NCBI RefSeq assembly: GCF_000190635.1
Contig: NC_015172.1
Location: 1,240,001 to 1,304,000 of the forward strand
From: Syntrophobotulus glycolicus DSM 8271
GTDB lineage: Bacteria > Bacillota > Desulfitobacteriia > Desulfitobacteriales > Syntrophobotulaceae
Direction of reading: 5' to 3'
Length of the DNA stretch: 64,000 nucleotides
Of the stretch, positions 34,773 to 42,575 are shown piece after piece (the stretch's first letter is position 1; every line of letters begins with the position of its first letter). The notes under the pieces were generated by a model, which was not told the DNA's origin, made no database searches, and saw nothing but the letters and a program-made list of their open reading frames with translations. A program made the position numbers and the translations under genes.

Positions 34773-35902
34773 ACACCTTGTTTTTTCGTTCATCATCACC
34801 CTTTGACGCCGGAGTTAACCATGCGCCACACAGCTTCTTGCCCCCTTTACCTTCGGTATATGCAGGCGCATTGCGCTCCGTTGCGTTACCAACAAATGAA
34901 GCAGACCCCTTGAAGAACAGGAAAACACTATCGCGCCAAATGAAAATAGGGTTTAACGGGTTAATGGTGAACAATAACTTTTGTTTTCCAAGACCGCTGG
35001 ACACCATGGTTACCGAAAATAACAATCTGGATCTTTTAAGCTTATCCCCATCGTCTGCCGGCAGCTACCCGTTACCATTTTACCTTTCAAGCAATAGAAA
35101 CAGTTTGCAGAAGGAAATTGAACCCCAGGGTGGAGGCTGCCTATATGAAACAGATTTGCGGGCATATCTGGCGGGAGCAAGCAAAGACCTGATTTGTCAT
35201 CCTCTTGCGGATCATTATCATGAGGAAGAACATATCGGAATACAAATTGATAAAAATACGGGTGCTGCACAGGATAAAAAAATGTATCACATTAAAATGA
35301 CACGACCCGTTGATAAACAAAACAACAAATGCAGTCTTGTCGTTGAAGCGGAGGGCGTTTCTCTTCCGGAACAGGCTGCCCTAAAAATAGGCGGGGAATC
35401 TAAAGTGGCCCATCTTCATAGATTAGATAAAAGCATCTCCCTGGCTCCTGTCGCCGAAGAAGCAAAGGTTTTTAAGCTTTATTTGGCAACTCCCGCTATT
35501 TTTACAAAGGGTTGGCTGCCTTGGTGGATTGATGAAGGAACAAATATAGGGTCTTTTGCCTATAAAAAAAGACGAATCCGGGTAAAGCTTATCTGTGCGG
35601 CTGTCGGCAGATATATTCCTGCCGGCGGTTTTGGGCTTGATCCTGAGAATGGCCAAGCAAAACCACGGGAAATGCGCTACGCGATTCCCGCTGGAAGCGT
35701 GTATTTTTTTCAAATTCTTGAAGGAACCTTTGAAGACGCTAACAAGCTTTTCCACCAGAAATGCCTAAGCGATTATCGTGAAAACAAGGGCTTTGTTTAC
35801 GATAACTGGGATAGAATGCGTTATTGTGACCGTGGATTTGGCTATTGCTTGGTTGGAAGGATCGGAAAAGAACAAGGAGGGGAAGTCATATGTACAAAAT
35901 AA
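34748..35902 (+). CDS. cmr3: type III-B CRISPR protein Cmr3
   Basis: A 384-residue Cas5-like RAMP protein. FYAIDAVDTLFFRSSSPFD and SFLPPLPSVYAGALRS at the N-terminus are characteristic of Cmr3, and a glycine-rich PAGGFGLDPENGQ loop follows near residue 297. It should bind the 5' handle of the crRNA together with Cas10. It overlaps cas10 by 25 bases; CGGGAGGTGAGTCC precedes the ATG. Confidence 0.87.
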   Translation: MFYAIDAVDTLFFRSSSPFDAGVNHAPHSFLPPLPSVYAGALRSVALPTNEADPLKNRKTLSRQMKIGFNGLMVNNNFCFPRPLDTMVTENNNLDLLSLSPSSAGSYPLPFYLSSNRNSLQKEIEPQGGGCLYETDLRAYLAGASKDLICHPLADHYHEEEHIGIQIDKNTGAAQDKKMYHIKMTRPVDKQNNKCSLVVEAEGVSLPEQAALKIGGESKVAHLHRLDKSISLAPVAEEAKVFKLYLATPAIFTKGWLPWWIDEGTNIGSFAYKKRRIRVKLICAAVGRYIPAGGFGLDPENGQAKPREMRYAIPAGSVYFFQILEGTFEDANKLFHQKCLSDYRENKGFVYDNWDRMRYCDRGFGYCLVGRIGKEQGGEVICTK

Positions 35903-36837
35903 CGAAGGCCATGTTTTTAAGTGTTTTAACACCCTTGCACGCCGGTGGAGGAACTGAACTGAGCATGATTGATCAGCCAATTCAGAGGGAAGTACACACG
36001 GGTTTTCCTAAAATAGAGGCCTCAAGCCTGAAAGGCAGTATACGCAGCGCTGCAGAAAATGGTGCCAACCAGGACATATCTGAAGATAGCATAACGCAAA
36101 TCTTTGGCGCTGACGACAAAGACAATATTGTTGCATCGGCTGTTGCGTTTTCAGATGCGCGCTTATTGTTCTTCCCCGTTCGTTCGGCAAAAGGAGTATT
36201 TGCCTTCGTGACCTGTCCCATGGTTTTACAACGTTTTTTTAACGATATGAAGCTTGTAGGAATTGGTGACTGCGGCTGGGACTTGAATCTTGACAAAACT
36301 CCTTGGGTTATAGAAGGATCCAGCTTGCTGTTTAAGGATGTGTCGGGATCTGATACTGTTATGCTGGAAGAATTCTTATATAATGTCTTGGTTGAAAAAG
36401 GCAAAGAGGTTCCCTTTGCCACTTTTATTGATAAACTATTGCCCTGTTTACCGGAAAACGAACTTACCAACGACATGCTAAAAAGCAATGCCATATTGGT
36501 ACCCAATGAGGACTTTGCAGATTTTGTGAAGCTTTCTACCGAGGTTATTACCCGGATTAAAATCAATAATAAATCGGGAATCGTAGAGCCTGGAGCTTTG
36601 TTTAATGAAGAGTATTTGCCTACAGAAAGCATCCTTTACAGCCTGATATTTGTAGCAGATTCCCGTCGGCCGCAAAATGAAAATACGGCGCTTGAGAAAT
36701 CAAGGAAAGAAGCAGCCCAAATTGCCGGAGAGCTGGAAAAGTGTATTCCCTCCATCTTCCAGATAGGCGCCAACATGACATTGGGAAAAGGCTTTGTAGC
36801 TTGCAAGATCGTTTCCGGAGGTGAAGCGCATGCCTAA
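35890..36837 (+). CDS. cmr4: type III-B CRISPR backbone nuclease Cmr4
   Basis: A 315-residue Cas7-type backbone subunit. LTPLHAGGGTELSMIDQPIQ contains Asp28, corresponding to the catalytic Asp in Cmr4 that cuts target RNA every six nucleotides, followed by TGFPKIEASSLKGSIR, the RAMP helix signature, and a C-terminal GANMTLGKGFV glycine loop. The start at 35890 follows ACAAGGAGG. RNase activity is expected to be intact. Confidence 0.9.
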   Translation: MYKITKAMFLSVLTPLHAGGGTELSMIDQPIQREVHTGFPKIEASSLKGSIRSAAENGANQDISEDSITQIFGADDKDNIVASAVAFSDARLLFFPVRSAKGVFAFVTCPMVLQRFFNDMKLVGIGDCGWDLNLDKTPWVIEGSSLLFKDVSGSDTVMLEEFLYNVLVEKGKEVPFATFIDKLLPCLPENELTNDMLKSNAILVPNEDFADFVKLSTEVITRIKINNKSGIVEPGALFNEEYLPTESILYSLIFVADSRRPQNENTALEKSRKEAAQIAGELEKCIPSIFQIGANMTLGKGFVACKIVSGGEAHA

Positions 36838-37219
36838 TGAAATTGAAAACGGCAGGGCGTCTTTTGCCTATGAAAGAGTGTTGGCAGTATCAACGGAGAA
36901 ATCGGAGAAATATGCCAAGGATTATCGCGCTCTGGTTCGCTCCTTTCCTGTGATGATTCAAACCAATGGATTCGGAGCCTCTGTGGCATTTTTATTTTCT
37001 AAGAAAAAAAACAACCAGCATGAAGCTGTCTATAATGACATCTCCAAATGGTTAAAGGAGCAGAAGCTTATTGATAATGAGTTGATGGAGGCTATTACCA
37101 AACAAACCAGAAATGGTTATAGAAGGATGACCAACGAAACAATGGCTCTGTTGATTTGGATGAAACGATTTGCAGAGGGGATGATTGAAGGTGAATCAAG
37201 CGAAAAACAATCATGTTAA
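36830..37219 (+). CDS. cmr5: type III-B CRISPR small subunit Cmr5
   Basis: A 129-residue all-helical protein. YERVLAVSTEKSEKYAKDYR and the MIQTNGFGASVAFLFSK core match Cmr5, which stacks along the Cmr4 filament. The start at 36830 follows CCGGAGGTGAAGCGC and overlaps cmr4 by 8 bases. Confidence 0.87.
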   Translation: MPNEIENGRASFAYERVLAVSTEKSEKYAKDYRALVRSFPVMIQTNGFGASVAFLFSKKKNNQHEAVYNDISKWLKEQKLIDNELMEAITKQTRNGYRRMTNETMALLIWMKRFAEGMIEGESSEKQSC

Positions 37220-38030
37220 ATCTGAACCAACATATAACCTGCCTAATGATACTGCTGAGGCAGTTAAGTTACTAGGCAGAATTGATAACTTGTATTTACT
37301 ATTAAACCGGTTGTCCTGTCACAAATGCACCAAAACCGGAATCTCTATTGAGCCTCATGGCTATCCTAACTCTCTTTGCAGGATAAATGCGCCCTGTCCG
37401 CAGGCCATGGATAAGCGGATGAAACGGCTTGCTGAATCACTGCCGCGAAAAATTGAATTTGAATACAAACCTATTGACAAGCTTATGATTGGGATTGGCC
37501 CGCTTTCTCCATACAGCCATATTTCGCTGATGTCCCTTCATCATGTTTATGGTATCCCCTACATCCCAGGCAGTGCATTAAAGGGAATCATTCGCAACTG
37601 CTGGATACAGGAAAAGTATGATGGAAAGGAGATTATTGCCTTAGAAGATCATATGTTTCAATACTTTTTTGGTGTTCGAGCTAATGAAAATGAGGTTGCA
37701 GCTCAAGGCAAGCTAGTCTTTTTCGATGCTTTTCCTATAGATTCCTACACGATCAGTCTTGATGTACAAACGCCACACTTCAAGACTTATTATGAGAATA
37801 AAGGGGAACGGTATCCAACAGATGATCAGAATCCTGTCCCTCTGTACTTTCCTGCAGTTACAAATACTGCCTTTAGGATTACGATAGGAATAGCTGATCC
37901 TGAAGTATCTAATCAACAGATCGATATGATAAAACGAATGATTTCCACTGCTTTAAGCGATTACGGGGTTGGCGCTAAAACTGCAATTGGTTATGGTATC
38001 GGCGAAGTGAAAGCAATCGGTTCGTGTTAA
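37185..38030 (+). CDS. cmr6: type III-B CRISPR RAMP protein Cmr6
   Basis: A 281-residue Cas7-type protein with the Cmr6 patterns YGIPYIPGSALKGIIRN and DYGVGAKTAIGYG. The start may be TTG 37185 or GTG 37191 after AGAGGGGATGA. The region before residue 100 carries four cysteines. It completes a full Cmr1-6 set; no cas6, cas1 or cas2 follows, so crRNAs must come from an array and processing enzyme elsewhere. Confidence 0.87.
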   Translation: MKVNQAKNNHVKSEPTYNLPNDTAEAVKLLGRIDNLYLLLNRLSCHKCTKTGISIEPHGYPNSLCRINAPCPQAMDKRMKRLAESLPRKIEFEYKPIDKLMIGIGPLSPYSHISLMSLHHVYGIPYIPGSALKGIIRNCWIQEKYDGKEIIALEDHMFQYFFGVRANENEVAAQGKLVFFDAFPIDSYTISLDVQTPHFKTYYENKGERYPTDDQNPVPLYFPAVTNTAFRITIGIADPEVSNQQIDMIKRMISTALSDYGVGAKTAIGYGIGEVKAIGSC

Positions 38031-38129
38031 GAACTATTTTCCCGTTTCGAGCCATTCCAGATATTGCTGCATTCATCGAAACAAGTCGACTACGGTGGGT
38101 CTCTTTCGTTCTATTAGGTAAAAATAGAC

Positions 38130-38351
38130 ATGAAGGACGTTGTCAAAACGAAGATTTGCAAGGGAAGTGCGTACAGCAAGAGGCGTATCATATTTAGTAA
38201 AGACGAACTCAATTTCATCATGCGCAGAAGGTATTCAGGCTCATCTTACCCGGAAGATGCAAAAGATAAGAAAGAATATGCCTTCTACAAAGCAAACGGG
38301 GTTGAAGAAGCTGGGGTCAATCGGCTGCTCTATAAATATGTAGGGCGCTAA
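38130..38351 (+). CDS. small hypothetical protein after cmr6
   Basis: Seventy-three residues, strongly basic at the N-terminus (KTKICKGSAYSKRRIIFSKD) with no recognisable domain. The upstream AGG is weak as a ribosome binding site and another frame is open over the same bases, so it may not be a gene. It lies between cmr6 and the degenerate tRNA-flank repeat. Confidence 0.25.
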   Translation: MKDVVKTKICKGSAYSKRRIIFSKDELNFIMRRRYSGSSYPEDAKDKKEYAFYKANGVEEAGVNRLLYKYVGR

Positions 38352-38490
38352 TTTCAATGTATATATTTTTCGGACAATTTATTTTTTACAAACGCTTTAA
38401 AATTTATTGTCTAAGCAATAACCGTCTGGCTTAGGTTGCTACATTTCGGATCGAAGTGCCAATAAGTTTTCCCTTTTGAGAAGGCGCAGT

Positions 38491-38570
38491 GACCCTCTCA
38501 AGTCCCCTTATCTCTGTCATAATTTTTGTCGAAAAAAGTCGATTACCGTTAATTGCAGTTAGCCTTTTTA
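38491..38570 (+). repeat. right copy of the degenerate tRNA-flank repeat
   Basis: CTCAAGTCCCCTTATCTCTGTCA aligns with the tRNA 3' end, and TAATTTTTGTCGAAAAAAGTCGATT...AATTGCAGTTAGCCTTTTT with the sequence just after the tRNA. Similarity covers about 70 bases with scattered mismatches. It would be the distal end of a 7.4-kb island. Confidence 0.55.
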
Positions 38571-38655
38571 CATCTATTTACATTATTTTAGCTAATTATT
38601 CGTTGGGAATCTTATCCATTCGCTATATAATATATATGGAAAAGAGGTGTTTGAA

Positions 38656-38871
38656 ATGCTTGTAAGCTCAACAGAGATTCAAAATAACTTCGGGAAGTAT
38701 CTAGATTTGGCTTCCAATCAGGAAATAGTCGTCACCCGAAACGGGCTTCCGATTGCCCGCCTTGTTGGGGTGAATGATTCTATATCGTTCCTCTCCGACC
38801 GTTTAGTCGGCCTTGTACCGTCCGATGTGGACGAAGAAACGGTACGGAATGAAAGGCTGACGCGTCAATGA
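38656..38871 (+). CDS. Phd/YefM-type antitoxin
   Basis: A 71-residue antitoxin: SSTEIQNNFGKYLDLASNQE followed by VVTRNGLPIARLVG is the standard Phd fold for DNA binding and dimerisation. The start at 38656 follows AAAAGAGG. The C-terminal tail would bind the toxin. It overlaps the following PIN gene by ATGA, but that toxin is broken, so the antitoxin may now be free of a partner. Confidence 0.85.
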   Translation: MLVSSTEIQNNFGKYLDLASNQEIVVTRNGLPIARLVGVNDSISFLSDRLVGLVPSDVDEETVRNERLTRQ

Positions 38872-39280
38872 AACTGCTGCTCGACACAAATATTGTTGTA
38901 GACATTATTTCACGGCGCGCCGGATACGAAGATTCGCTGAATATTTTGAGATACTGCGAAGTAAAAAGGCCGAGGGCTTTGTTTCAACAGCCACAGTTCT
39001 GGACGTGATGTACATTTTGCGTAAGCACGTCAGTCCGGAAGAGGTGAAAGAAGCGGTTCGGATTTTTTTTGCCATTGTGGATGTGGTGGATGTGAAGAAG
39101 AGCGACATAGTCGACGCCTTCGATAGTGGAATGACAGATTACGAAGATGCGGTGCAGGCGCTGTGTGCCAAGCGAAATAGAGCGGATTATATCATTACAC
39201 GCAACGTCAGTGATTTTAGCAAGTCGTTTGTTCCGGCAATCCTGCCGTGTGATGTTTTAATGCTGCTGAAACAAGACTGA
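38868..39280 (+). pseudogene. PIN-domain (VapC-like) toxin, frameshifted
   Basis: The first frame reads MKLLLDTNIVVDIISRR with the first catalytic Asp, then stops at 39007. A second frame continues from about 38945 with EILRSKKAEGFVSTATVLDV and carries DSGMTDYEDAVQALCA and ADYIITRNVSDF, the remaining acidic residues of the PIN active site. Loss of one base near 38940 explains the break. The ribonuclease is therefore probably inactive unless frameshifting restores it. Confidence 0.85.
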
Positions 39281-39287
39281 CGTATAA

Positions 39288-39312
39288 GGCATCTTTTTGA
39301 CCTAACTTCTCA
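39288..39312 (+). repeat. 25-bp dispersed repeat, copy 1
   Basis: GGCATCTTTTTGACCTAACT plus TCTCA. Related copies are at 40025-40050 and 53120-53145. Confidence 0.55.
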
Positions 39313-39338
39313 CTGCTGGAGCAAATGTTGCTCCGGCC

Positions 39339-39370
39339 AAAATCCCTGATCGTTGCGATCAGGGATTTTT
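39339..39370 (+). terminator. rho-independent terminator
   Basis: AAAATCCCTGATC (39339-39351) and GATCAGGGATTTT (39357-39369) are exact complements with a 5-base loop, ending in TTTTT. It closes the antitoxin-toxin pair. Confidence 0.9.
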
Positions 39371-39405
39371 CATGCCTGTTGGAGGCGTTTCCTTAGAAAA
39401 TAAAG

Positions 39406-39669
39406 TCAATTATTAGGTTTCATGCAACTTCTTTTAATGAACTCGCAGGCATGAGGCGACAACATAAAATCCTCAACTTTTCGCTGTGCCTTGTTTCCGA
39501 TGGCAACAAATGATTCGGTTTTTATAAAATGCTCTATTATGGATACTTCCTCAGCCAAGCATGCTACTTGGGCTTTTGCAATTACACGTTGAAAATTCCT
39601 CCACTCTTTATAGTTCAAATCTTTTTGTAATTGCCTTGCGCTTACATATTTGGCATCATCCATGCACAT
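39406..39669 (-). CDS. short DinD-like protein (probable truncation)
   Basis: An 87-residue protein. YVSARQLQKDLNYKEWRNFQ, VIAKAQVACL and AQRKVEDFMLSPHACEFI match the N-terminal third of DinD-type proteins (usual length about 280 residues, motif GAQRxIEDYxLSRYACYLI). GAGGAGGTGATAAA precedes the start. It ends at SCMKPNN soon after the motif, so the rest of DinD is missing. DinD in E. coli is DNA-damage inducible and inhibits RecA filaments; what this short form does is unknown. Confidence 0.65.
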   Translation of the reverse strand: MCMDDAKYVSARQLQKDLNYKEWRNFQRVIAKAQVACLAEEVSIIEHFIKTESFVAIGNKAQRKVEDFMLSPHACEFIKRSCMKPNN

Positions 39670-39796
39670 TTTATCACCTCCTCTCTAAATCACGTTGTAT
39701 TCTTTCTCATATGTTAAAGCGTGCATAACTTTTTGGTCAATGAATTGCATAATTCATTGAAAAATAAAAAAAGCTATGTTATGCTTATATTGCATA

Positions 39797-39883
39797 AGTA
39801 CACCCCGTGCGGGTGCGTGGATTTGTCATTCAGCACAAACCCTGGCCGATTGTCGCACCCCGAGTAGGTGCGTGGATTGAAAC
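39797..39883 (+). CRISPR. relic of a type I-C-like CRISPR array (two repeats)
   Basis: The 32-base segment at 39852-39883 (GTCGCACCCCGAGTAGGTGC then GTGGATTGAAAC, overlapping at GTGC) has the form of type I-C repeats, which begin GTCGCAC and end GCGTGGATTGAAA. A degenerate copy lies 55 bases upstream (39797-39828, sharing CACCCC and GGTGCGTGGATT), leaving a 23-base spacer instead of the usual 33-36. No further repeats or cas genes of subtype I-C are nearby. Confidence 0.6.
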
Positions 39884-40024
39884 AATGATTTATGTAATTG
39901 TGAATCCCTGAAAAGATAGGCATCTTTTGTATCATTTCAGGGCTTTTCATTTTTATGAGTGGCATCCTACAGATATTGCGCTTCGTTTTTGCAAGGCGGG
40001 GGTATGTTTTCATCCACACCAAGT

Positions 40025-40050
40025 GGCATCTTTTTCTACCTAACTTCTCA
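40025..40050 (+). repeat. 25-bp dispersed repeat, copy 2
   Basis: GGCATCTTTTTCTACCTAAC plus TTCTCA; differs from copy 1 by one substitution and one inserted base. Confidence 0.55.
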
Positions 40051-40068
40051 TAATTTTAGGTCAAAAAA

Positions 40069-40098
40069 GATACCATACGGTCGAAACCGCATGGTATC
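40069..40098. repeat. 12-bp hairpin
   Basis: GATACCATACGG-TCGAAA-CCGCATGGTATC; one A-C mismatch. It follows copy 2 of the dispersed repeat and is not followed by a T-tract. Confidence 0.5.
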
Positions 40099-40099
40099 A

Positions 40100-41082
40100 G
40101 CATTTTCGGGATAATGCCCCCGATTTTTTATACTTCAAAATCGGAGATTTCAACCCTCGTAAGCAACTGAATAGGAGTTTTCCATAAAATGAACAGGCGT
40201 ATTTTCCAAAAGAAAGTACGCCTGTTTTTTTATGCCCTTTTTTAGGACTCAACCAAAATATTGGAGGAACCAACATGTTAAAAGTATACATAACCAGAGG
40301 TAACCAGGAGCAAGGAGTCTGTCCATGTGCTGAATTCAGGAAGGGGGTTCATGGTGAACCATGAAGGCGAACCTCTCACTCTAAAAAATTTTATCGGCAG
40401 AGAAAGAACAATAATTTTTTTAATTTGGCTTAAAATATCGTGTTTTCTATTGCTCCATAGATCGGACGTTTGGACTTATTTGTTTTTTATAAAATTTTCA
40501 AATAAATGTGTTGCAAAAAGTTATTTATCTTGTCTTTATATAATGAAAAGCAATATTTTGGAAAATGATACTTGTATTTAAAATGGCTTAAAAGAAAGTG
40601 TAATATCTTAGAAATTTAATAACTGAAAGAGGGTAAATTAGCAAAATCAGTTGATAAAAGCTCTTGACAACTTCACATAGCTAAAAATAAGTAAGACCAT
40701 AGGAAAGGAGTCGGTGTATCTAAAAGAGTTTTAGGTTGTCTTAAAAATTAACAGAAAATGAAACTTGATTTCCAAGTATTTAGATGGCTTTCGCCATTTA
40801 AATTAAGACGCTATCAGATCATTCATACAGCTAAGTACCATTGATCTGATAGCGTTGGCCCCTACACAAATTATAGGTTGCTTTATACTACATCTACTGG
40901 AGATAGTTTGTGAAGGGAGATTATAAAAAAGGAGGCGTAAAAAATGAATAATCTCTATCGCAATTTGAGTGGATAGAATTTTAGTCGAAACAGTTTGGCA
41001 GGTCATAGTTATTTTAGCTTAAGATTTACACTGATCAAGTAACAATCAATGGCAAATGAAAAATATTATAGGAGTGAATTAA
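40100..41082. other. long intergenic region with hairpins and a leader-like peptide
   Basis: No conventional gene is supported. ACGCTATCAGATCA and TGATCTGATAGCGT (40808-40821, 40842-40855) form a 14-bp perfect stem with a 20-base loop. A very good ribosome binding site (AAAGGAGG, 40928-40935) precedes a 10-codon frame (40944-40976, MNNLYRNLSG). TTGACA at 40663 may be a -35 element. The region is AT-rich. Confidence 0.4.
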
Positions 41083-42138
41083 ATGAAAAAGTTCAGAAAA
41101 GCTTTTTTACTGGTCTTAACGTTATGCATGGTATTAAGTTTAATGCCAGCAAGTGTTTTTGCTGAAAGCAATACCCCATATAAGTATAGTATAACTCCAG
41201 ATTCCAAAGATTGGGCCAAACATAAATCTTATGAATTAGTTCAGCTTACGGATATTCCGGAAAATATTGTAAAAAACATGGATACAGCAGCTCTCGTTTC
41301 AGCCGTTATGGATTATCCATTTCTCGGTGATATCTATGCCTTTGACAGCGATGAAATTGGAATACAGGTTATAAGTGAAAGATTCTCAGGTTTAAAAGAA
41401 CTTCTCGGCAGGAGAGATGCTGGTGATGGTTTATATGAAGAATATATGACCATGAAACAGGAAGTAACAGGCTTGAAAGATGCCAAGAGTGTTAACTTTA
41501 AAACCATAATGAAAGATAGAATTATTGGAACATTGCTTTCTCAGCCTGTCATTTTCGAAAAATTGAATAAAGAACAGGTTAATTCAATCATCGAAACATC
41601 AAACACCATTTCTAAAAAAATAGATGTCACACCAATTTACGCTAATAAGAAATCTCTTTTTGCTGAGGCTGCAAGAGCAGCTTACCCTACTGCTTATGTA
41701 TATACCCCTAATTTTAGCGCCGTACAAGTCTTGATAAGAGGGGAACAGCTGACCTCTGCACAGAAAGCTGCTGCTGATAGCTATATGGCTTCCGCATACC
41801 CTGGTGCAACAAGACTTAGAAGTGCTACCACTAAATATAATTGCCATTCTTATGCATGGTACAGTACATTCGCTTCAAACCCTTACTGGATGAATAGTCC
41901 TGCAGCATATATGTCAGATGGAAGCTATACTAAAGTAGGTTTTACGCCTACCGCAGCAGGGCAGGTAATGTATTATCCAGTAACTGGAGGACATTCAGCC
42001 ATTGTGTACACATCTAGCTCCAATATTTGGAACGTAGTATTAACCTCAAAATGGGGAGAGTACGGTTTGTATAGACACAATTATGGTACTGATCCGTATG
42101 GTAATGGAGCATTAAATATAACTTGCTGGAGACGTTGA
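41083..42138 (+). CDS. secreted Cys/His hydrolase-like protein
   Basis: A 351-residue exported protein. Residues 1-27 are a signal peptide with basic start (MKKFRKAF), hydrophobic core and a cleavage site after VFA. The C-terminal domain has KYNCHSYAWYST (Cys254) and TGGHSAIVYTSS (His304), the Cys...His order of NlpC/P60- or CHAP-like papain folds that act on cell-wall peptides or amides. The middle (about 30-200) has no clear domain. AGGAGTGAATTA precedes the ATG. Specific substrate is unknown. Confidence 0.65.
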   Translation: MKKFRKAFLLVLTLCMVLSLMPASVFAESNTPYKYSITPDSKDWAKHKSYELVQLTDIPENIVKNMDTAALVSAVMDYPFLGDIYAFDSDEIGIQVISERFSGLKELLGRRDAGDGLYEEYMTMKQEVTGLKDAKSVNFKTIMKDRIIGTLLSQPVIFEKLNKEQVNSIIETSNTISKKIDVTPIYANKKSLFAEAARAAYPTAYVYTPNFSAVQVLIRGEQLTSAQKAAADSYMASAYPGATRLRSATTKYNCHSYAWYSTFASNPYWMNSPAAYMSDGSYTKVGFTPTAAGQVMYYPVTGGHSAIVYTSSSNIWNVVLTSKWGEYGLYRHNYGTDPYGNGALNITCWRR

Positions 42139-42292
42139 TAGTCACTTAAATCCGTGAGTTAGAAGCATGGAAATAATAGGCAGCCTAGGCAGTTCTCGAT
42201 TATGTGAATGATGATGACTGCGAAACTACAAGGTCTGTCACAAATTTTGCATCGCTTTTCGCGACTCGGAGAACAACGTCTTAATTGGCCAT

Positions 42293-42340
42293 CCTGTGGA
42301 TCTGTGGTCGAGATTCAAGCGTTTTCCACAAATCCACAGG
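42293..42340. repeat. 15-bp inverted repeat beside a transposase scrap
   Basis: CCTGTGGATCTGTGG and CCACAAATCCACAGG pair at 14 of 15 positions with an 18-base loop, just beyond the stop codon of the minus-strand transposase fragment. It could be a terminator or end of the former insertion sequence. Confidence 0.4.
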
Positions 42341-42342
42341 CT

Positions 42343-42513
42343 TTATCTTTGCTTTTCAAAAAATGTTTTGACCTTGTCATAGGCAGCAGCGGAGTCCAGT
42401 GGCGAACGGCCATGCTGATACGCTGGTATTTGGTGGTTGTATTGATTTGATAGTTCGATTTCAGATATAAAGTCACATGGAAGATCTGAACTTTGTTGGT
42501 TTTTTCTTGACAA
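42343..42513 (-). pseudogene. C-terminal fragment of a DDE transposase/integrase
   Basis: A minus-strand frame ending at 42343 reads SSDLPCDFISEIELSNQYNH followed by IPAYQHGRSPLDS and ends EKQR. The pattern YNHxIPxxxxxxxSPL is that of the tail of DDE-type IS transposases. Only about 55 residues remain and there is no start codon. The BlaI operator region begins at its broken end. Confidence 0.4.
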
Positions 42514-42515
42514 AG

Positions 42516-42563
42516 AAGGTTGGTTGTGATAAACCTTAATTAAGGTCTATCACAACCAACCTT
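42516..42563. promoter_or_regulatory. 48-bp near-perfect palindrome upstream of the BlaI-like gene
   Basis: Twenty-four base pairs around 42539/42540 with one mismatch; inner core ACCTTAATTAAGGT, outer arms AAGGTTGGTTGTGATA and complement. It ends 12 bp before the start codon, and the ribosome binding site CGGAGGTG follows directly. TTGACA at 42507-42512 may be the -35 element. Likely operator for the BlaI-like repressor, though it lacks the usual TACA/TGTA core. Confidence 0.65.
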
Positions 42564-42575
42564 CGGAGGTGTATT

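Noticed and set aside
38400-40000. Additional CRISPR repeats near the relic
   Set aside because: No further copy of GCGTGGATTGAAA or its complement was found on reading both directions of this interval.
40275-40581. Short plus-strand frames starting MLKVYITRGNQEQG and MLNSGRGF
   Set aside because: Checked for group II intron or retron features; no domain V-like structure or reverse transcriptase was seen and the peptides are not recognised.
42208-42450. 80-residue plus-strand frame before the BlaI-like gene
   Set aside because: It lies opposite the transposase fragment, which has better family resemblance.
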